From: an uncultured bacterium
Lineage (GTDB): Bacteria > Planctomycetota > Uabimicrobiia > Uabimicrobiales > JABWCH01
NCBI GenBank assembly: GCA_938003875.1
Contig: CALKWO010000014.1
Location: 1-9,528, forward strand
Length of the DNA: 9,528 nt
Direction: 5' to 3'
Positions 1 to 7,099 of the stretch are shown here, one piece after another (positions within the stretch are counted from its first letter, which is position 1; every line of letters begins with the position of its first letter). Under the pieces are notes generated by a model that worked only from the letters and a program-made list of their open reading frames with translations, had not been told where the DNA came from and did no database searches. The translations under genes were made by a program, and so were the position numbers.

Positions 1-54
1 AGATAAATTTTCTATGCCCTTCCTGATAGCCTTTTCCTTTTCAATCAAATCCAT
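1..54 (-). CDS. Possible 5' end of a leftward gene, cut by the window edge
   Basis: A minus-strand frame opens with ATG at 54-52 and reads MDLIEKEKAIRKGIENLS before leaving the window. The residues are charged and helix-forming, which looks protein-like, but only 18 codons are visible and no good Shine-Dalgarno sequence precedes the ATG. The same frame is open further upstream to 123 (including KVFLRNRNHEEK just before the ATG) and is closed by a TAA at 126-124, inside the terminal repeat of the neighbouring fold-back element. The visible part may therefore be the start of an intact gene or the remains of a longer gene interrupted by that element. The product cannot be identified. Confidence 0.3.
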   Translation of the reverse strand, partial: MDLIEKEKAIRKGIENLS

Positions 55-108
55 CAAACATTTTTCTTCATGATTCCTATTTCTTAAAAATACTTTATAG
101 CACTGTAT

Positions 109-324
109 TTTGACAATGTTAAATTACTGTTGTTGATTAGCAATTGCTTACGACAGTTTTTCGATTTATCATTAACCACGAAGAACACGAAGGGAACGAA
201 GAAAAAATTCAAAATATAGCCTTTGTACTCTTCGTATTCTTCGTGGTTAAATTTTTCCTAAAATAAATACCTAAAATTCACGGTAAGCCTTGAAATACAA
301 GAAATCAGATTTAACATTGTCAAA
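109..324. repeat. MITE-like fold-back element with 16-bp terminal inverted repeats
   Basis: The sequence at 109-124 (TTTGACAATGTTAAAT) is the exact reverse complement of 309-324. Between these ends lies a second, longer inverted repeat (172-201 with 221-250), so the whole 216-bp segment can fold on itself. The hexamer GTATTT occurs at 105-110 and again at 325-330, immediately outside or overlapping the ends, as expected of a target-site duplication, although its left copy overlaps the repeat by two bases. No transposase is encoded, so mobility would have to come from another locus. It could also be a regulatory or REP-like palindromic repeat rather than a transposon relic. Confidence 0.5.
172..250. 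repeat. Inner long hairpin built of ACGAAG units
   Basis: The left arm 172-201 starts TTAACCACGAAGAACACGAAG. The right arm 221-250 is its reverse complement with 20 of 21 matches over the outer 21 bases and about 26 of 30 over the full arm; the loop is the 19 bases at 202-220. Each arm has about three ACGAAG-type units spaced 9 bases apart. On the plus strand the stem is followed by AATTTTT, so it could also stop rightward transcription. Repeats of this ACCACGAAG type are, from memory, dispersed in several environmental bacterial genomes; that was not checked here. Confidence 0.7.
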
Positions 325-392
325 GTATTTCCGTTAAAATAAAAGAAAAAAATTCACCTATGTGCTGCCTATGAATACCAATTTTATCATTT

Positions 393-815
393 TTAGTAAT
401 CTATCCGCGCGTCGAACGATTTCCTAATTTTCAACCTGACTTTAGTTATTATTTTTTGCTTACGATATTTCACTTCAAATTTCCTCTCTTTTCGTGCCTT
501 TCCGCAGGAAAAGACGATCTTTTCTGGAAATTGATTCTCTTTAAGCCATTGTTGTATAGCGTCAAGTACCTGGCTGGAATATTTTATGGTTTGGCAAGTA
601 CCACGAGGTAAGGGAAATTTCTGGCAATATTTTTTCTGATCGAGTCCTAAATGGTGGATTATGGCTGATACTACATGCGCATGGGGCTTTCCCTGTTTGC
701 TGTATATGCCCAGTTTGTAGGCAATCTCTTTGGCATCATAATACATAGACTCAATGGCTAATATGGCTTTTTCTGGCAAACAAATATTAGAAGCTGCGGA
801 AGGTAGGTACAGCAT
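393..815 (-). CDS. Uncharacterised 140-aa protein downstream of the kinase
   Basis: I do not recognise this protein. It begins 13 bp after the kinase stop, so it is probably co-transcribed with the kinase as the last gene of that unit. The start used is ATG at 815; an in-frame TTG at 821 would add two residues, and neither has a well-spaced ribosome binding site (an AAGGA lies 16-22 bases upstream, inside the end of the kinase gene). Residues about 28-58 (DAKEIAYKLGIYS, then KPHAHVVSAIIHHLGL) look like two helices of a helix-turn-helix of the phage-antirepressor type, followed by an amphipathic helix. The last 35 residues are very rich in Lys and Arg (KARKERKFEVKYRKQK), compatible with nucleic-acid binding. 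There is no signal peptide or membrane segment. A DNA-binding role is a guess from these features only. Confidence 0.6.
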   Translation of the reverse strand: MLYLPSAASNICLPEKAILAIESMYYDAKEIAYKLGIYSKQGKPHAHVVSAIIHHLGLDQKKYCQKFPLPRGTCQTIKYSSQVLDAIQQWLKENQFPEKIVFSCGKARKERKFEVKYRKQKIITKVRLKIRKSFDARIDY

Positions 816-828
816 AGTCAATTTTTAT

Positions 829-3243
829 TTATTTTTTTCCTTTCTCTTGGAATTTTTTGATCATTTCAGTAATTTCTGGATATTTTTTATTGATTGCTAC
901 TTGCATGGCATCCTCACCATCGTTATTTTTTATACTAATATCAGCACCTGCTTTCAAAAGCTCCTGTACTACTGGAGTATATCCTTCAGAAATCGCCTCC
1001 ATGATAGCTGTTCTGCCGTATGCGTTTTGTAGGTTTATATTCGCTTTATGTTGGAGTAGTATTCGGACAATGGGGAGATATCCGCGCCTGGATGCTTCCA
1101 TCAACGCAGTGTAACCTGCGCTTACCTTTGTATCAACTTCTGCCTTGCGTTCCAGGAGAAGAAGGACAGTTGATTTTCGTCCTGTAGATGCTGCAACTAT
1201 CAATGCTGTTCTCCCAAAATTATCTCTTTTGTCCACATTGAATCCGTGAATATCAATCAATTCTTTGACTGTTTCATCATTTCCATGTTCAGCTTCATGC
1301 ACTAATTTCTTTTTATTGATGGAAGATAGACTCAATATAATCACAAGAGCGAGAAAAATATAAGCCGCCGCAGCATATACAGTACGTTTGAGGATCAGGA
1401 TGATGGCATCGCCTACAGTACTGGCATAGATAGAGTACATACGGAACCTTGCATCTAACTGGGCAAAAATTTTATCTTGGATGTTAATGCTTTCCCCTGC
1501 AGCCTGGCGGCAGCGAAAATAAAAAAAGACCGATGCTATGGCATAAGGAGAATGAGCAGGAACAAGTATAATCGGCAGTACAAGGTTGACCAGAAAAAAG
1601 CACAAAGCCATCCATGAGGATTCCGATTCTTGAAACCCAAGCGAATAGGAAAGATAGCCTGTCATAAACATCACCAGTATCAAGGTGCAATGCACCAGCA
1701 AGTCATATAATTGTAGTGTAAAACCACAGTAGCGCAAATTCGACATGAGCTGGGAAGATCGTTCAATGGCCGCCCGTCCACTTTTTTCTTCCCAAACCAA
1801 TACCGAAGGATAGAGGTAGCTGCGATGATATGATTTCATGCCTGGCCAAATTAGAAAAATTAAGCCTTTCAATATATCGAAGCACACTAAAAGACCAGTT
1901 TTAAGAAGAGAAGGCATCATTTTTATGATCAGAGAAAAGACGCAAGGAAAGCCGACCGTTGTTTCCGTTGTTAGAGAAATTTCTCGCAAAATAACACTAT
2001 GAGCAGCGATATTGAGTACACTCGCCACCATCAAGAATGGTAACCAAAGCCAAAAGAAGGCTGGTTGGAATGTAGTAATAATATTAGCAAACAGGATGAA
2101 GGGAGTATAGACAAGCAGCGAAGCAATGAAGAAAGGCCAATTATATTTTTGGCTTACACTTCTTGCAAGATTCAATATCGGTTTTTCTCCTTCGACGATG
2201 GTTCTCAGGGAAATCGAAATAGCCAACCCATTGGTTGGCCTCAAATGCGGTGTCTTGGAGAGCATAGACAAAACCAGCTTTTCCAAAGAGAGTGGAATAT
2301 TAGGACGCTTTTTGCGAAGGAAAGGTACCTGGCTACGAGTATGATGGAATATGAGATTGAGTGCGGTACCAGAAAAAGGTGTCTCACCCGTGAGCATTTG
2401 ATAGAGAATTACCCCAAGACTATAGATATCGCTGCTAGGAGTGAGTTCACAACAGCGACACTGTTCGGGAGACATATAAAGGGGAGTGCCCATGATCGTT
2501 GCTGCAAAACTAGCTATTTGTGGCGAAATACTGGCAGCAGTCATGTCTTCCAGGATATTTTTTTCTTCATATTGAGAGTTGCTCTCATAGAGGGCATTGT
2601 TTTTTTGAATTTGGGTAGCCGCTCCAGTATCGCATAGATTTTCAGGAGATATATCATAAATTTCTGTCGCATCATTGTCAGTGCTGAGTTGTAGCAACCT
2701 TTGTTCAGAAGTGGTACGCAATTTCGCCAGTCCGAAATCAAGGACTTTAACATTATAGGCACCACGTCCATCTGGCTGTAGCCAGATATTCTGAGGTTTT
2801 AGATCACAATGGATGATTCCTTGCTGGTGAGCATGGTCTATCGCCAGGCATAGTTGTTCGGTGATATCAGCGATGAATTTGAGTGGCAACTGTCTGTGCT
2901 GGAGTAGAAAATCGGCAAGAGAGGTACCGTCCAGATACTCCATCACAAGATATGCGAGCTGCTTGCCTTCAAATCTGGCATTACCAAAATCCGTGACATT
3001 GACTACATTGGGATGACGTAATCTTCCTGATGCTATGGCTTCACATTGAAATCTCTCTAAAAACGAGCTATCGTTCATCAATGTAGGTGAGATAACTTTC
3101 ACAGCAACAGGGCGTTGGGTGCCAAGATGCGTTCCTCTGTAAACAGCTCCCATTCCACCTCTTCCTAATTCTTTTTCTATTAAATATTTATCATCAATAA
3201 TTTTTCCAATCAATTTTTGCAGAAAATTTGTGTCCTCGTCCAT
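829..3243 (-). CDS. Membrane-anchored non-RD Ser/Thr kinase with C-terminal ankyrin repeats
   Basis: An 804-aa Hanks-type kinase fused to a membrane module and ankyrin repeats. Kinase landmarks: glycine loop GRGGMGAVYRG (27-37), VAVKV lysine (K49), catalytic HCDLKPQN (145-152, D147), DFG (169-171), GTPLYMSPEQ (252-261) and SSDIYSLGVILYQMLTG. The HRD arginine is replaced by Cys, making it a non-RD kinase. The activation segment is about 90 residues long because of a Ser/Thr/Asn-rich insertion. Six hydrophobic helices follow at about 370-391, 394-416, 446-467, 511-533, 544-567 and 621-641, so both ends should be cytoplasmic. Five ankyrin repeats span about 644-801. The ATG at 3243 was chosen because GGAG lies 6 bases upstream and kinase homology begins soon after; the longer frame to 3333 would overlap the promoter. 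It is probably a signalling protein whose ankyrin tail recruits partners. The substrate is unknown. Confidence 0.93.
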   Translation of the reverse strand: MDEDTNFLQKLIGKIIDDKYLIEKELGRGGMGAVYRGTHLGTQRPVAVKVISPTLMNDSSFLERFQCEAIASGRLRHPNVVNVTDFGNARFEGKQLAYLVMEYLDGTSLADFLLQHRQLPLKFIADITEQLCLAIDHAHQQGIIHCDLKPQNIWLQPDGRGAYNVKVLDFGLAKLRTTSEQRLLQLSTDNDATEIYDISPENLCDTGAATQIQKNNALYESNSQYEEKNILEDMTAASISPQIASFAATIMGTPLYMSPEQCRCCELTPSSDIYSLGVILYQMLTGETPFSGTALNLIFHHTRSQVPFLRKKRPNIPLSLEKLVLSMLSKTPHLRPTNGLAISISLRTIVEGEKPILNLARSVSQKYNWPFFIASLLVYTPFILFANIITTFQPAFFWLWLPFLMVASVLNIAAHSVILREISLTTETTVGFPCVFSLIIKMMPSLLKTGLLVCFDILKGLIFLIWPGMKSYHRSYLYPSVLVWEEKSGRAAIERSSQLMSNLRYCGFTLQLYDLLVHCTLILVMFMTGYLSYSLGFQESESSWMALCFFLVNLVLPIILVPAHSPYAIASVFFYFRCRQAAGESINIQDKIFAQLDARFRMYSIYASTVGDAIILILKRTVYAAAAYIFLALVIILSLSSINKKKLVHEAEHGNDETVKELIDIHGFNVDKRDNFGRTALIVAASTGRKSTVLLLLERKAEVDTKVSAGYTALMEASRRGYLPIVRILLQHKANINLQNAYGRTAIMEAISEGYTPVVQELLKAGADISIKNNDGEDAMQVAINKKYPEITEMIKKFQEKGKK

Positions 3244-3303
3244 TCTGAACTCCATTATGTTATAAAATTTCCTATGCAACTTGCACACCCCGCAAATCGT
3301 GCT

Positions 3304-3333
3304 ATTATAGTCAATTTTGAAGATGAAAACCAA
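3304..3333 (-). promoter_or_regulatory. Candidate sigma-70-type promoter for the kinase gene
   Basis: Read on the minus strand, TTGGTT (3333-3328) is followed after 18 bases by a perfect TATAAT (3309-3304). Transcription would start near 3297 and give a leader of about 55 bases before the ATG at 3243. It lies in the 185-bp gap after mqnA, which suggests the kinase and the 140-aa gene can be expressed separately from the menaquinone operon. The -35 box matches consensus at only three positions. Confidence 0.45.
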
Positions 3334-3373
3334 TCACGAGTATCAGCTACGATTAAGATTGACACCAAAGATC

Positions 3374-3388
3374 GCACCTTCCAGGTGC
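3374..3388 (-). other. Small hairpin between mqnA and the kinase gene
   Basis: GCACCT (3374-3379) and AGGTGC (3383-3388) form a perfect 6-bp stem with a 3-base loop, 40-55 bases past the mqnA stop codon. In the leftward transcript it is preceded, not followed, by a U-run (next bases GATCTTTGG), so it is not a standard intrinsic terminator. It may protect the 3' end of the mqn transcript or be an operator upstream of the kinase promoter. Confidence 0.3.
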
Positions 3389-3428
3389 AAAAAATTCATA
3401 CCACCACCTCGTCTTATATGATGCAGTT

Positions 3429-4274
3429 TTATATAAGCGTCAAAAATTCTATTTCGACTTGCTGTGGTATCAAGGCATCTTCATGAAGATAATGAAAAAA
3501 AAGTTTCATTCCTTCAATATATAAAGGGTCTAGATCATACTTTAAATGTCGGAAATAGTATAAACATGCATCATAAGGAAGATTCAATGTCTGGGCAGCT
3601 TTGTGAGAAAGGATGTCCAGGGATTGCATCCCTTGCTCTTTAGATTTATAGAGCATTTGTACTGCCTTTCTGGCTAGAAGAGGAGATTCCTGAAAGGAAT
3701 CCTTCCTGATAGCCCAGACACCAAAAACAAAGGGCTTTTGTGTCAGATCATACCAGGCTTTTCCCAAATCCATACAATAGGGGAAAGATTTTCTATCCTG
3801 GTGCTGAAGGCGTAGGGCCTGATCGCCAATGGAAAGGAAGGCCTTACAATCTGTATCCGATAGAGCCTGCATAGTAATTTTGCCAGGAATAAAATCAGGA
3901 GAAATACCTAGCATCTCTTGAAATAGAATTTGAGATAGCCATACAGATGTCAAAGAATCTTCTGTAACCAGGAATTTTTGCCCATGCAGCTCAGGAAAGG
4001 GAATCCTGGAGTACCAGAATACGCTCCCTACCTCTCCACAAGAAGAGATAGAAAGATGAGGAATAAGCTTGTATTCCTGGAAGTGCAGTGCATATTCTGC
4101 GGCGGAAATGGCACTCAGATCAATTTCTTTATTATGGAGCATAGTATTCAAAGACGACGGAGGCATAGCGATGATCTGGATTTCTGGGTCGCACTTTTCT
4201 GGCTTCAACCCATAGTATATGGGCCAGGTATTGATAAAAGCGATCTGCCCCAAAAGAAAAGATTTCTTAAGCAT
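3429..4274 (-). CDS. mqnA: Chorismate dehydratase MqnA, futalosine pathway
   Basis: MqnA dehydrates chorismate to 3-[(1-carboxyvinyl)oxy]benzoate, the first step of the futalosine route to menaquinone. The 281-aa length fits the family. Visible family features are the N-terminal GQIAFINTWPIYYGL, the PPSSLNTML...IDLSAISAAEY segment, SVFWYSRIPFPEL followed by DSLTSVWLSQIL, and the characteristic FLSIGDQAL...MDLGKAWYDLTQKPFVFGVWAIRKD block. The fold is that of a periplasmic binding protein, but there is no signal peptide, so it is cytosolic. The ATG at 4274 is preferred to one at 4331 because AGGGA sits 7 bases upstream, overlapping the mqnC stop region, and homology starts right there. It follows mqnC by only 4 bp. 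MqnD is a distant relative, but the DLGxAWxxxTxxPFVF block is that of MqnA. Confidence 0.93.
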   Translation of the reverse strand: MLKKSFLLGQIAFINTWPIYYGLKPEKCDPEIQIIAMPPSSLNTMLHNKEIDLSAISAAEYALHFQEYKLIPHLSISSCGEVGSVFWYSRIPFPELHGQKFLVTEDSLTSVWLSQILFQEMLGISPDFIPGKITMQALSDTDCKAFLSIGDQALRLQHQDRKSFPYCMDLGKAWYDLTQKPFVFGVWAIRKDSFQESPLLARKAVQMLYKSKEQGMQSLDILSHKAAQTLNLPYDACLYYFRHLKYDLDPLYIEGMKLFFHYLHEDALIPQQVEIEFLTLI

Positions 4275-4278
4275 ATTT

Positions 4279-5334
4279 TTATCCCTGAATAGCATAAAGC
4301 ATATTTCTTTTGCACGCTCTATAGCCTGCACCTTCGATCATGGAGCGAATTTCTTTTTCTGAAAGGCGAAAAGTAACTCCTGCTGCTTTCACGACATTCT
4401 CTTCGATCATGGTACTTCCCATATCGTTCGCTCCAAAGAATAGAGCGATCTGGGCGATCTTGCTGCCTTGTGTTACCCAAGATGCCTGGATATTGTCAAA
4501 ATTATCGAGAAAAATCCTGGAAATGGCAAGCATTCGCAGGTACCCTGCGCCTGTGTTCTCTTCTATTTCAATCTGCGTATTTTTAGGCTGAAAAGGCCAG
4601 GGAATAAAGGCAGTAAAGCCTTTTGTCTCGTCTTGTAAAATTCTCAGCTTCTCCAGATGCTCCATTCTTTCCCGTGGGGTTTCCAGATGTCCGAACATCA
4701 TGGTCGCCGTAGTGCGCATCCCTAAATTATGGGCTACTTTCATAACAGCAAGCCATTCTTCAGTGCTACATTTAACAGGCGAAAGGAGTTGACGCACTCT
4801 GTCTACAAGAATCTCAGCACCACCGCCTGGAATGGAATCCATACCAGATCGCTGAAGCCTCTGGATAGTTTCCTGGATGGAAAGACGCGAAAGCTTTGCT
4901 ATATGAATGACCTCAGGAGGAGAGAACCCATGTATCCATAAATTGGGGAATTCTTCTTTTATATTCGATAGAGTTTTTTCATAGTATTCTATTCCCAGGT
5001 GGGGATGTAATCCCCCCTGAATCATAATTTGTGTACCTCCCAGGGCAATCGTCTCTCGAATTTTCTGAAAGAGTTCCTCCTGGGTCAGAACATAGCCTCC
5101 CTGCGATTCTTCTTTTTTATAAAATGCACAAAATTTGCATTGAGACTGGCAGATATTTGTGTAGTTGATGTTTCTGTCTATTATATAGGTGACAACAGGC
5201 TCAGGATGCATCCTTTTTCTGATACTGCCTGCCAGTTGACCCAAAGTCAGCAAATCCGCTTGTTCGTATAAGACCATAGCGTCCTCTATGCTGATACGCT
5301 TTGATTTCATTATATTTTCTACAATGGCTTTCAT
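4279..5334 (-). CDS. mqnC: Cyclic dehypoxanthinyl futalosine synthase MqnC (radical SAM)
   Basis: This radical SAM enzyme converts dehypoxanthine futalosine to its cyclic form, closing the second ring of the future naphthoquinone. The 351-aa protein has the [4Fe-4S] motif CQSQCKFC (C62, C66, C69) after INYTN, then TQIMIQGGLHPHL, IHGFSPPEVIHIAK, GMDSIPGGGAEIL, RTTATMMFGHLET, LQDETKGFTAFIPWPFQPKN and WVTQGSKIAQIALFFGAND with STMIEENVV. The FIPWPFQP and SWVTQG blocks distinguish MqnC from MqnE. The ATG overlaps the mqnE stop (ATGA), and AAAGGA lies 9 bases upstream, giving translational coupling. All expected motifs are intact. Confidence 0.96.
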   Translation of the reverse strand: MKAIVENIMKSKRISIEDAMVLYEQADLLTLGQLAGSIRKRMHPEPVVTYIIDRNINYTNICQSQCKFCAFYKKEESQGGYVLTQEELFQKIRETIALGGTQIMIQGGLHPHLGIEYYEKTLSNIKEEFPNLWIHGFSPPEVIHIAKLSRLSIQETIQRLQRSGMDSIPGGGAEILVDRVRQLLSPVKCSTEEWLAVMKVAHNLGMRTTATMMFGHLETPRERMEHLEKLRILQDETKGFTAFIPWPFQPKNTQIEIEENTGAGYLRMLAISRIFLDNFDNIQASWVTQGSKIAQIALFFGANDMGSTMIEENVVKAAGVTFRLSEKEIRSMIEGAGYRACKRNMLYAIQG

Positions 5335-6449
5335 GCTTCGCTGTCCTTTTTTATAAAATAGGTATTGCGCTCTCTGGGAACGAATCCAGCTTCCTGGATG
5401 AGATTTCGCAAGTTTTTTATACTAAGAGAATCAGGAGAGGTCCTTCCTGCCATGCCAGCGATCTTTTCCTCCAGGATCGTTCCATCCAGATCGTCTGCAC
5501 CAAAAGATAAGGCAACCTGAGCGAGCTTCACTCCCAGCATGACCCAATAGGCCTTGATATGGAGTACATTGTCCAGAAGCAATCGGGATACTGCGATGTT
5601 TTTTAAATCTTCAACCCCAGAGGTGGGCGGCAAATGCGAAAAAGGAGTATTTTGGGAATGAAAAGCAAGAGGAATGAAGCACAAAAATCCCTGGGTTTCA
5701 TCCTGTATTTTTCGGATTGCGAGAATATGGTCTACTTTTTCTTCTATGGTTTCGATATGACCATAAAGCATTGTAGCATTGCTCTGTATTCCCAGAATAT
5801 GGGCTGTTTTCATAATCTTGAGCCACTCCTCGCCAGGAAGTTTTTCAGGGCACATTTCCTGGCGAACTCTGGGGCTGAAAATTTCCGCTCCACCGCCAGG
5901 CAATGCATCCAGTCCAGCCTTCTGAAGCTCTTGCAGGGTATCTTCCACGGACTTATTGGCAATTTTTGCTATATGGGCGATTTCTACTGGGGTAAATGCC
6001 TTGACAATGGCTTTAGGGCGAAGTTTTTTTACTGTTCTCAATATATCAAGATAGTAAGAATAGGAAAATCGGGGATGGACAGATCCAACAATATGAACTT
6101 CCGTAACAGGTTCTTCTATCCTTTGTTGTATAATTTCTTCGATCTTTTCAAGGGAAAGTTCGAAGCCATCAGAAGAATTTTCTTCTTTTCCAAAAGCACA
6201 GAAACGGCAGCGATTCAGGCATATATTGGAGTAATTGATATGCTGGTTGTATACGTATGTCGTATCATTGCCATTCTTCCTTCTTCTTACCATATCAGCC
6301 AGCTTCCCTACGACAAGGAGGTGGGGACTTTGATACAACCTTATACCATCTTCTCTGGAAAGGCGTTTTTCTTCTAAAACCTTAGAATAGATGTCTTCCA
6401 GACAGGCTTCTTTCATCGAGGTTTCCCAAAAAATATCTTTTTCTTCCAT
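5331..6449 (-). CDS. mqnE: Aminofutalosine synthase MqnE (radical SAM)
   Basis: MqnE adds the 5'-deoxyadenosyl radical to the MqnA product to form aminofutalosine. The 372-aa protein carries HINYSNIC with the cluster motif CLNRCRFC (C77, C81, C84), TEVHIVGSVHP, IVKAFTPVEIAHIAK, GLDALPGGGAEIF, SNATMLYGHIET, IQDETQGFLCFIPLAFHSQNT, HIKAYWVMLGVKLAQVALSFGADDLDGTILEEKI and a C-terminal PRERNTYF. ATMLYGHIET, FIPLAFH and YWVMLG mark it as MqnE rather than MqnC. The usual HIVGGLHP is here HIVGSVHP, a mild deviation. The ATG at 6449 shares one base with the hydrolase stop (TAATG); a second in-frame ATG at codon 12 is possible. It is part of the five-gene operon. Confidence 0.96.
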   Translation of the reverse strand: MEEKDIFWETSMKEACLEDIYSKVLEEKRLSREDGIRLYQSPHLLVVGKLADMVRRRKNGNDTTYVYNQHINYSNICLNRCRFCAFGKEENSSDGFELSLEKIEEIIQQRIEEPVTEVHIVGSVHPRFSYSYYLDILRTVKKLRPKAIVKAFTPVEIAHIAKIANKSVEDTLQELQKAGLDALPGGGAEIFSPRVRQEMCPEKLPGEEWLKIMKTAHILGIQSNATMLYGHIETIEEKVDHILAIRKIQDETQGFLCFIPLAFHSQNTPFSHLPPTSGVEDLKNIAVSRLLLDNVLHIKAYWVMLGVKLAQVALSFGADDLDGTILEEKIAGMAGRTSPDSLSIKNLRNLIQEAGFVPRERNTYFIKKDSEA

Positions 6450-7099
6450 TATATTTTACTCTTTTCAGAAATTTTTTCCAATATCCACAGAGCTACTTTT
6501 TCTTCATGTCCCCGAAAGAAATGGTCGCTTTCTTCGAGCGTATCTGCCAGTACATTCTCTGGCATAGCTTCCGATTTCAAGAAATCCTTTTGTGCATTAA
6601 GGCAAAAAATTCCCTGATCGCATACCACAGGCGGGTATTTGCATAAAGGAGGAGCTAAAACCAGAGCCTTGTCAGCGATTCTTTGCCTTATCAAAGCAAA
6701 TACCAGATAGCCTCCCAAGGAATATCCTATAGCAATTTTTTCTATGCTTTTATCAGGCAAGCTAGAAATAAGATAATCCCAGGCACTCAGAGCATCGTCC
6801 AAAAAAAGACTTACATCTTTTTTTTGCTCCAGGTTTTCATAATGGTCATACAAAGTAATACCCTGGGGCAGAAGTGCCTGGCTCGCTCCTGTTCCATGAT
6901 AATCAAAGCGAAGCGTAATGCTATATACCAGGTTTTTGGCTATTGTTTCCAGCACATTGTTGTGTATATCCCCGCCCAGATGGGGATGTGGGCCTAAAAG
7001 CAAAACTGCCTTCTCTGGCTGCTCTTCTTCAGGGTATTCCAGTATACCAGAAAGTTTTTCTCCTCTATTATTTTTAAAATATACTTTTTCCTGCCACAT
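6449..7099 (-). CDS. Alpha/beta hydrolase (COG2945-like) in the menaquinone operon
   Basis: A 216-aa single-domain alpha/beta hydrolase. The pattern GPHPHLGGDIHNNV (residues 37-50) followed by LRFDYHGTGAS is typical of the small COG2945-type hydrolases. The nucleophile elbow is GYSLGG (Ser127), the likely acid is Asp172 in NAQKDF, and the catalytic His193 lies in SDHFFRG, so the triad is complete. No signal peptide is seen, so it should be cytosolic. The ATG at 7099 overlaps the stop of the upstream ligase-like gene (ATGA) with AAAAGGA 8 bases upstream; an open frame extending to 7204 is only overlap with that gene. The substrate is unknown. Its position before mqnE suggests an ester or thioester linked to menaquinone synthesis, possibly the product of its ligase-like neighbour. 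That is inference; no hydrolase of this type is part of the standard futalosine pathway. Confidence 0.88.
   Translation of the reverse strand: MWQEKVYFKNNRGEKLSGILEYPEEEQPEKAVLLLGPHPHLGGDIHNNVLETIAKNLVYSITLRFDYHGTGASQALLPQGITLYDHYENLEQKKDVSLFLDDALSAWDYLISSLPDKSIEKIAIGYSLGGYLVFALIRQRIADKALVLAPPLCKYPPVVCDQGIFCLNAQKDFLKSEAMPENVLADTLEESDHFFRGHEEKVALWILEKISEKSKI

Noticed and set aside
109..324. CRISPR-like interpretation of the repeated ACGAAG units
   Set aside because: The units are only 9 bases apart, are arranged as two inverted arms, and there are no uniform spacers or cas genes.
331..392. Possible terminator after the 140-aa gene
   Set aside because: The leftward transcript has a U-rich stretch but the preceding CCTATG pair is a direct repeat, not an inverted one, so no stable stem can be drawn.
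2065..2637. A 190-codon rightward open frame opposite the kinase
   Set aside because: It is antisense to the kinase domain and activation segment, and has no recognisable domain or ribosome binding site.
3244..3333. N-terminal extension of the kinase by 30 residues
   Set aside because: The extension has no kinase homology, would begin upstream of or inside the candidate -10 and -35 boxes, and the ATG at 3243 has a well-spaced GGAG.
3374..3388. Hairpin considered as an intrinsic terminator for the mqn operon
   Set aside because: The leftward transcript has no U-run after the stem; on the plus strand the stem is followed by an A-run. It is listed only as a small hairpin.
3217..3486. An 89-codon rightward frame across the mqnA-kinase gap
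   Set aside because: It overlaps the start of the kinase, its promoter and the end of mqnA on the other strand, with no upstream ribosome binding site; a chance frame is more likely.
5634..6377. A 247-codon rightward open frame opposite mqnE
   Set aside because: It lies entirely antisense to a full-length mqnE with all family motifs, and its translation is low in recognisable motifs and rich in Phe, Tyr, Cys and Ile, as expected of a shadow frame.
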